NCBI GenBank assembly: GCA_964645205.1 | Contig: CAZYBO010000003.1 | Coordinates: 329,893 to 393,892 of the forward strand | Source: CAZYBO01 sp964645205 | GTDB taxonomy: Bacteria; Pseudomonadota; Alphaproteobacteria; Rickettsiales; SXRF01 | Length of the DNA stretch: 64,000 nt | Reading direction: 5' to 3' | Shown: piece after piece, positions 59,681 to 64,000 of the stretch | How positions within the stretch are numbered: the first letter of the stretch is position 1 | Layout of the letters: each line of letters starts with the position of its first letter | The notes under the pieces: model-generated | The model's database searches: none | The model's input: only the letters and a program-made list of their open reading frames with translations | What the model was told of the DNA's origin: nothing | Translations under genes and position numbers: made by a program

Positions 59681-60379
59681 TTAGTTTTCAGTTTCCAGTT
59701 TCTCTAAAGATACCACTTCACCAGCTACTGGCTCGATGTGGATCTTCTTTTCCTTACCGACGATCTCGCCCTTGAATACCCATACTTTGACACCGATGGT
59801 GCCGTATGCGGTTTCCGCGCGAGCCACGCCGTAATCGACGTCAGCGCGCAGCGTGTGCAAGGGCACGCGGCCTTCGCGGTACCATTCCATGCGCGCGATT
59901 TCAGCGCCACCCAGACGGCCGCTTACGTTCACGCGGATGCCGAGTGCGCCGAGGCGCAGGCACGACTGCACGGCGCGCTTCATCGCACGGCGGAACGCCA
60001 CGCGCTTTTCAAGCTGCTGCGCGATCGACTCTGCGATCAGAGTGGAATCGAGTTCCGGCTTTGCCACAGGGACGATATTGATCTGCACTTCGTCTTTCGT
60101 GAACTTGCCGATGTCCTTTTTAATCTTGTCGATGTCAGCGCCTTTCTTGCCGATCACCACGCCCGGACGTGCCGTGTGGATGGTGATGTGCGCCTTTTTG
60201 CTCGGACGCTCGATCACGATCTTGCTGACGCCCGCAGCATCGAGGGTTTTCTTCAGATAGGCCTGAATTTTGAAATCCTCGTGCAGCCTGTCGGCATAAC
60301 CCGCGTCCGCGTACCAGCGGGAATCCCACGTTTTATTGATGCCGACGCGCAGGCTTATGGCATTGACCTTCTGACCCAT
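59681..60379 (-). CDS. rpsC: 30S ribosomal protein S3
   Basis: This 232-residue protein has the KH domain G-K-K-G-A-D-I-D-K-I-K-K-D and the C-terminal I-A-R-M-E-W-Y-R-E-G-R-V-P-L-H-T-L-R. Its stop and spacer have a short repeat of CAGTTTC units. Its start overlaps the end of rplV by one base. Confidence 0.97.
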   Translation of the reverse strand: MGQKVNAISLRVGINKTWDSRWYADAGYADRLHEDFKIQAYLKKTLDAAGVSKIVIERPSKKAHITIHTARPGVVIGKKGADIDKIKKDIGKFTKDEVQINIVPVAKPELDSTLIAESIAQQLEKRVAFRRAMKRAVQSCLRLGALGIRVNVSGRLGGAEIARMEWYREGRVPLHTLRADVDYGVARAETAYGTIGVKVWVFKGEIVGKEKKIHIEPVAGEVVSLEKLETEN

Positions 60380-60759
60380 TATGCATTCTCCTCTTTTTCG
60401 CGCAGCACCAGCGTAAGGTTGGCGAAAGGTTTCAATATGCTGGCGGAACGGCCACGGCCGCGCGTATGCATGCGCTTCATGACCAGGTTCTTGCCGACAT
60501 AGGCTTCCTTCACGTAGAGCGAGTCCACGTTGAGGTTATGGTTGTTTTCCGCGTTGGCGACTGCCGACTGCAGCGCTTTTTTCACTTCAACCGCGATGCG
60601 CTTTTCCGAAAACGCCAGCTGCGTGAGCGCCTTGCCCACAGCCATGCCACGGATCATGCCTGCCACCAGATTGAGTTTGCGCGGGCTGACGCGCAGGCGG
60701 TTGATCACCGCTTTCGCTTCGTTGTCGGCCAGTGTGCGTTCTTTTGCTTGCTTACCCAT
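60379..60759 (-). CDS. rplV: 50S ribosomal protein L22
   Basis: This 126-residue protein has R-V-S-P-R-K-L-N-L-V-A-G-M-I-R-G and the tunnel loop M-H-T-R-G-R-G-R-S-A-S-I. It lines the exit tunnel, where macrolide resistance changes occur in other species. Confidence 0.97.
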   Translation of the reverse strand: MGKQAKERTLADNEAKAVINRLRVSPRKLNLVAGMIRGMAVGKALTQLAFSEKRIAVEVKKALQSAVANAENNHNLNVDSLYVKEAYVGKNLVMKRMHTRGRGRSASILKPFANLTLVLREKEENA

Positions 60760-60775
60760 ACATCACTCTTTCATG

Positions 60776-61072
60776 TTACGCTTTTTTAGCCGGGGCAGGA
60801 GCGGCTTTTTTCACCACTGCGCTGTGACCGTTGAAGGTACGCGTCGGGGCGAATTCGCCAAACTTGTGGCCGATCATATCTTCGTTGACGGAAACCGGGA
60901 TAAATTTCTTGCCGTTATACACGCCGAAGGTAAGACCCACGAACTGCGGCAAAATCGTTGAACGGCGCGACCAGGTTTTGATGATCTGGTTACGGCCGGA
61001 CGCGCGCGCCTGATCCGCTTTCTTCAACATGTATCCGTCTACGAACGGACCTTTCCAAACTGAACGTGCCAT
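60776..61072 (-). CDS. rpsS: 30S ribosomal protein S19
   Basis: This 98-residue protein has M-A-R-S-V-W-K-G-P-F-V-D and H-K-F-G-E-F-A-P-T-R-T-F. Its end has a short Ala/Lys/Pro tail beyond the E. coli length. Confidence 0.97.
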   Translation of the reverse strand: MARSVWKGPFVDGYMLKKADQARASGRNQIIKTWSRRSTILPQFVGLTFGVYNGKKFIPVSVNEDMIGHKFGEFAPTRTFNGHSAVVKKAAPAPAKKA

Positions 61073-61074
61073 AA

Positions 61075-61902
61075 TTATTTCTGCCTTCTGCTCTTCAGAA
61101 TCATTTTATTCTTCTTTTTGCGCGAACGGGTCTTGGTACCCTTCGTGCCCTTGCCCCACGGCGTTACCGGGTGACGGCCGCCCGAGGTGCGGCCTTCGCC
61201 GCCACCATGCGGATGGTCTACCGGGTTCATCGCCACGCCGCGTACGCACGGGCGGATACCGAGCCAGCGTGAACGGCCTGCCTTGCCGATCACCGCGTTC
61301 TGGTGATCGGGGTTGGACACGGCGCCGATGGTGGCCAAACATTCGGAGCGCACCATGCGCAATTCACCCGAACGCAATTTGATCTGCGCGAAGCCGGAAT
61401 CCTTGCCGACGAGCTGCACATACGAGCCGGCCGCACGGGCGAGCTGCCCACCGCGGCCTTCTTTCATTTCCACGTTGTGCACGATGGTGCCGACGGGAAT
61501 GTTCTTCAGCGGCAACGTGTTGCCGGGTTTAATGTCTGCGCGTTCGCCCGAGACGATCACATCGCCGACCGCTAAACGCTGCGGCGCGATGATGTAGGCC
61601 TGCTCGCCGTCCTGGTATTTGATCAGGGCGATGAATGAGGTGCGGTTGGGATCGTATTCGAGGCGTTCGACGGTAGCGGGCATGTCGAATTTGCGGCGCT
61701 TGAAATCGATCGTGCGGTACGATTGCTTGTGGCCGCCGCCAACGCGGAATGAAGTCAGACGACCGTTATTATTGCGTCCACCGGATTTGTTGAGACCCTT
61801 AGTCAGCGCCTTAACTGGCTTGCCTTTCCACAGTTCCGAACGGTCTACAATGACCAGCTGACGCTGTGCGGGGGTCGTCGGTTTGAAACTTTTCAATGCC
61901 AT
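61075..61902 (-). CDS. rplB: 50S ribosomal protein L2
   Basis: This 275-residue protein has G-R-N-N-N-G-R-L-T and the peptidyl-transferase-near segment G-V-A-M-N-P-V-D-H-P-H-G-G-G-E-G. Two bases precede rpsS. Confidence 0.98.
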   Translation of the reverse strand: MALKSFKPTTPAQRQLVIVDRSELWKGKPVKALTKGLNKSGGRNNNGRLTSFRVGGGHKQSYRTIDFKRRKFDMPATVERLEYDPNRTSFIALIKYQDGEQAYIIAPQRLAVGDVIVSGERADIKPGNTLPLKNIPVGTIVHNVEMKEGRGGQLARAAGSYVQLVGKDSGFAQIKLRSGELRMVRSECLATIGAVSNPDHQNAVIGKAGRSRWLGIRPCVRGVAMNPVDHPHGGGEGRTSGGRHPVTPWGKGTKGTKTRSRKKKNKMILKSRRQK

Positions 61903-61903
61903 G

Positions 61904-62233
61904 TTACTTTACCCCCGAGCTTAAGTCGATCGACTGACCGGCAGCCAGCGTAATCATCGCTTTCTTGCTGTCAGATTTCTTACCGACCGTGTTACGGAAA
62001 CGTTTGGTCTTACCCACGCGACGCAGGGTGTTCACCTTGGTGACTTTCACGGAGAACAGCGCTTCGACTGCCGACTTGATGTCTTCCTTGGTGGCATCCA
62101 GATGCACGTTGAACAGCACTTTATTGTGCTCTGACGCGGCGGTGGATTTTTCGGTGACAACCGGCGAAAGGATCACATCGTAGTGCGATTCTTTCGGCTG
62201 GGTTGCAGCCGCTTTTTTTACTTTAGCTTTCAT
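61904..62233 (-). CDS. rplW: 50S ribosomal protein L23
   Basis: This 109-residue protein has I-L-S-P-V-V-T-E-K-S and V-N-T-L-R-R-V-G-K-T-K-R-F-R of L23, with an N-terminal extension of about 15 residues. It docks trigger factor and SRP at the tunnel exit. Confidence 0.97.
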   Translation of the reverse strand: MKAKVKKAAATQPKESHYDVILSPVVTEKSTAASEHNKVLFNVHLDATKEDIKSAVEALFSVKVTKVNTLRRVGKTKRFRNTVGKKSDSKKAMITLAAGQSIDLSSGVK

Positions 62234-62850
62234 TTAAGCCTCTCTTCCAGATGCTTCACGGCATCTTTGGTCAAAACAAGCTGCTTGTGACGCAGGATGT
62301 CGTACACGTTGGCGCCGATCTGCGGCAACACGTCCACGAACTTAATGTTGCGCGCAGCTTTTGCGAAGGATTCGTCGACCGCCTGACCATCGATGATCAG
62401 CGGAGCGTCCCAACCGTTCTTGGCGAACATCCCGGCGATCGTCTTGGTTTTTGCATCTTTCAGCTTGGTGCCATCGATTACGATCAGCGTGCCGTCTGCC
62501 TGTTTCGAAGAAAGCGCGACTTTCAGCGCGAGCTTACGTACTTTTTTCGGCATGCTCACTTCATGGCTGCGAACGACGGGGCCGAAAATCGTAGCGCCAC
62601 CGCGAAACTGCGGGGAGCGGAGCGAACCGGCACGGGCGCTGCCGGTGCCTTTTTGCTTCCACGGCTTCTTGGTCGTACCGCTGATTTCGCTGACGGTTTT
62701 GGTTTTGTGCGTACCGGCGCGCGCCTTGGAACGCTGCCATTCCACCATACGGTGGAGCAGGTCTTTGCGCACTTCGAGACCGAACACATCATCTGCGAGT
62801 TCGATCTCCCCGGCGGCCTTGTTCTCTAATGTGACTACTTTGACTTTCAT
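62230..62850 (-). CDS. rplD: 50S ribosomal protein L4
   Basis: This 206-residue protein has the loop K-P-W-K-Q-K-G-T-G-S-A-R-A-G-S and F-G-P-V-V-R-S-H of L4. It overlaps rplW by four bases. In other bacteria L4 regulates the S10 operon. Confidence 0.97.
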   Translation of the reverse strand: MKVKVVTLENKAAGEIELADDVFGLEVRKDLLHRMVEWQRSKARAGTHKTKTVSEISGTTKKPWKQKGTGSARAGSLRSPQFRGGATIFGPVVRSHEVSMPKKVRKLALKVALSSKQADGTLIVIDGTKLKDAKTKTIAGMFAKNGWDAPLIIDGQAVDESFAKAARNIKFVDVLPQIGANVYDILRHKQLVLTKDAVKHLEERLK

Positions 62851-62862
62851 ATATCGCTCTTT

Positions 62863-63585
62863 TTACGCTTGCGGTTGTTCAGCAGGCTGTTCAGCGGCGG
62901 GTGCGGATGCGCTTTTACGGAGACCAGCGGGATACGGAGCGGAAGGATGACTGCCCTTCTTCACCGCGTCTTTCACCAATACATAGCCGTTATCGGAACC
63001 CGGGATAGCGCCGCGGATCATGATAACGCCCTGTTCGTCATCCACCGAAACCACCTGCAAATTCTGCGTAGTACGGCGGCGAGCCCCCATATGGCCGGCC
63101 ATCTTTTTACCTTTGAACACGCGACCTGGATCCTGACGCTGACCGGTCGAGCCGTGGCTACGGTGCGAAACCGATACGCCGTGCGATGCTTCCAGACCTG
63201 CGAAATTCCAGCGCTTCATAACGCCCGCGAATCCCTTACCGACCGTGTTGCCGGTAATGTCGACATACTGGCCGGGTACGAAATGGCTAGCGACGATTTC
63301 AGCGCCCGGTTCCAGCAAGGCGTTTTCCGCCACGCGGAACTCAACGAGCTTGCTTTTCGGTTCGACTTTCGCCTTGGCGAAATGCCCGCGCAAGGATTTG
63401 CTTACGTTCTTTACCTTGGCTTTGCCGACGCCGAGCTGTACGGCGTTATAGCCGTGCTTTTCCTTGGTTTTGCTGGCAACCACCTGACACTCTTCAATGT
63501 GCAGTACGGTCACGCACAGCTCTTCGCCTTCTTCGGAATAGACGTTGGTCATGCCGATCTTTTTTGCGATCAATCCGGTACGCAT
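62863..63585 (-). CDS. rplC: 50S ribosomal protein L3
   Basis: This 240-residue protein has M-R-T-G-L-I-A-K-K-I-G-M-T and G-K-G-F-A-G-V-M-K-R-W-N-F near the peptidyl transferase centre, with H-G-S-T-G-Q-R-Q-D-P-G. The C-terminal 25 residues are an Ala/Pro/Gln extension. Confidence 0.97.
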   Translation of the reverse strand: MRTGLIAKKIGMTNVYSEEGEELCVTVLHIEECQVVASKTKEKHGYNAVQLGVGKAKVKNVSKSLRGHFAKAKVEPKSKLVEFRVAENALLEPGAEIVASHFVPGQYVDITGNTVGKGFAGVMKRWNFAGLEASHGVSVSHRSHGSTGQRQDPGRVFKGKKMAGHMGARRRTTQNLQVVSVDDEQGVIMIRGAIPGSDNGYVLVKDAVKKGSHPSAPYPAGLRKSASAPAAEQPAEQPQA

Positions 63586-63586
63586 A

Positions 63587-63904
63587 TTACGCTGCCTCCG
63601 CTTTGATTTTGATGTCCACGCCGGACGCGAGGTCGAGCTTCATCAGCGCGTCGACCGTCTGCGGCGTCGGATCGTAAATGTCGATCAGGCGCTTGTGCGT
63701 ACGGATTTCAAACTGCTCGCGCGACTTTTTGTCGATGTGCGGCGAACGGTTGACCGTGAAACGCTGAATACGGCGCGGCAACGGGATCGGCCCGTGCACC
63801 TGTGCGCCGGTGCGCTTGGCGGTCGAAACGATTTCCGCAGTGCTCGTATCGAGCACGCGGTGATCGAACGCTTTAAGCCAAATGCGTATCTTCTGGTTCT
63901 GCAT
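63587..63904 (-). CDS. rpsJ: 30S ribosomal protein S10
   Basis: This 105-residue protein has K-I-R-I-W-L-K-A-F-D-H-R-V-L-D and G-P-I-P-L-P-R-R-I-Q-R-F-T-V-N-R-S-P-H. It is the NusE antitermination factor as well as a small-subunit protein. It starts 40 bases after the tuf stop. Confidence 0.98.
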   Translation of the reverse strand: MQNQKIRIWLKAFDHRVLDTSTAEIVSTAKRTGAQVHGPIPLPRRIQRFTVNRSPHIDKKSREQFEIRTHKRLIDIYDPTPQTVDALMKLDLASGVDIKIKAEAA

Positions 63905-63944
63905 TACTACTGTCCTTTTACTTTCAAATCCGCATTAACTACGG

Positions 63945-64000
63945 TTACTCAACAATCTTCGCGACCACACCCGCACCCACGGTCCTGCCGCCTTCGCGGA
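63945..64000 (-). CDS. tuf: Elongation factor Tu, C-terminal end (partial)
   Basis: The last 17 codons are seen and read R-E-G-G-R-T-V-G-A-G-V-V-A-K-I-V-E before TAA (63945-63947). This is the conserved end of EF-Tu, in its usual place ahead of rpsJ. The rest lies outside the window. Confidence 0.93.
   Translation of the reverse strand, partial: REGGRTVGAGVVAKIVE

Overview
The window reads as a draft-assembly scaffold from an alphaproteobacterium, with one run of exactly 100 N at 8760-8859. The lineage call rests on several markers seen together: a CtrA-type response regulator with a TTAA-N7-TTAA box in its own promoter region, a ChpT-type histidine phosphotransferase, an ATP12-type F1-ATPase assembly chaperone, biotin-dependent propionyl-CoA carboxylase, and the alphaproteobacterial order of the S10-spc-alpha ribosomal cluster (rpsJ to rplQ with secY-adk inside). 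Order and genus cannot be fixed from the sequence alone.

Layout. (1) 1-8156 is a stress or low-oxygen island: the end of an Hsp20 gene, rhodanese, OsmC, MgtC, a lipoprotein, a PepSY protein, ChaB, small membrane proteins, CBS and UspA proteins, a nitroreductase and a Crp/Fnr regulator. Four near-identical TTGAT-N4-RTCAA palindromes lie about 58-72 bp upstream of start codons in this block, and the regulator's recognition helix fits such sites. (2) 8157-11327 holds a methyl-accepting chemotaxis protein cut by the assembly gap and a divergent CsoR-like repressor. (3) 11324-23812 is a motility and cell-cycle block: MFS transporter, fliJ-fliI, ctrA, and a minus-strand operon chpT-cheA-cheW-cheY-cheB-cheR, followed by an S24-type repressor and a degenerate NtrC-like regulator. 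(4) 23931-34620 is metabolic and accessory: corA, queD, astA-pdxH, an ArgD/AstC aminotransferase, ornithine decarboxylase plus a deoxyhypusine-synthase-like polyamine enzyme, and three paralogous membrane proteins of unknown function. (5) 34924-49652 is mostly housekeeping: guaB, rsmB, an M23 peptidase with bactofilin, tRNA-Leu(GAG), lipB, pccA/pccB, ATP12, rluC, crcB and an HtrA protease. (6) 49861-64000 is the ribosomal protein, secY, adk and rpoA cluster on the minus strand, ending in the last codons of tuf.

How it fits together: the phosphorelay branch (ChpT to CtrA) sits beside the chemotaxis genes and the flagellar export ATPase, which suggests joint control of motility and cell cycle. 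The ornithine-producing or ornithine-using genes (astA, aminotransferase, decarboxylase, DHS-like enzyme) suggest arginine breakdown feeding polyamine synthesis.

The most unusual content is a family of three paralogs (28498-32243) with a helical N-terminal domain, an internal twin-arginine motif before a first hydrophobic segment, and a second membrane segment. Next come degenerate seven-base tandem repeats that fill spacers between housekeeping genes, a CsoR-family protein lacking all three usual metal ligands, and an NtrC-like regulator that has lost GAFTGA and the Walker B aspartate.
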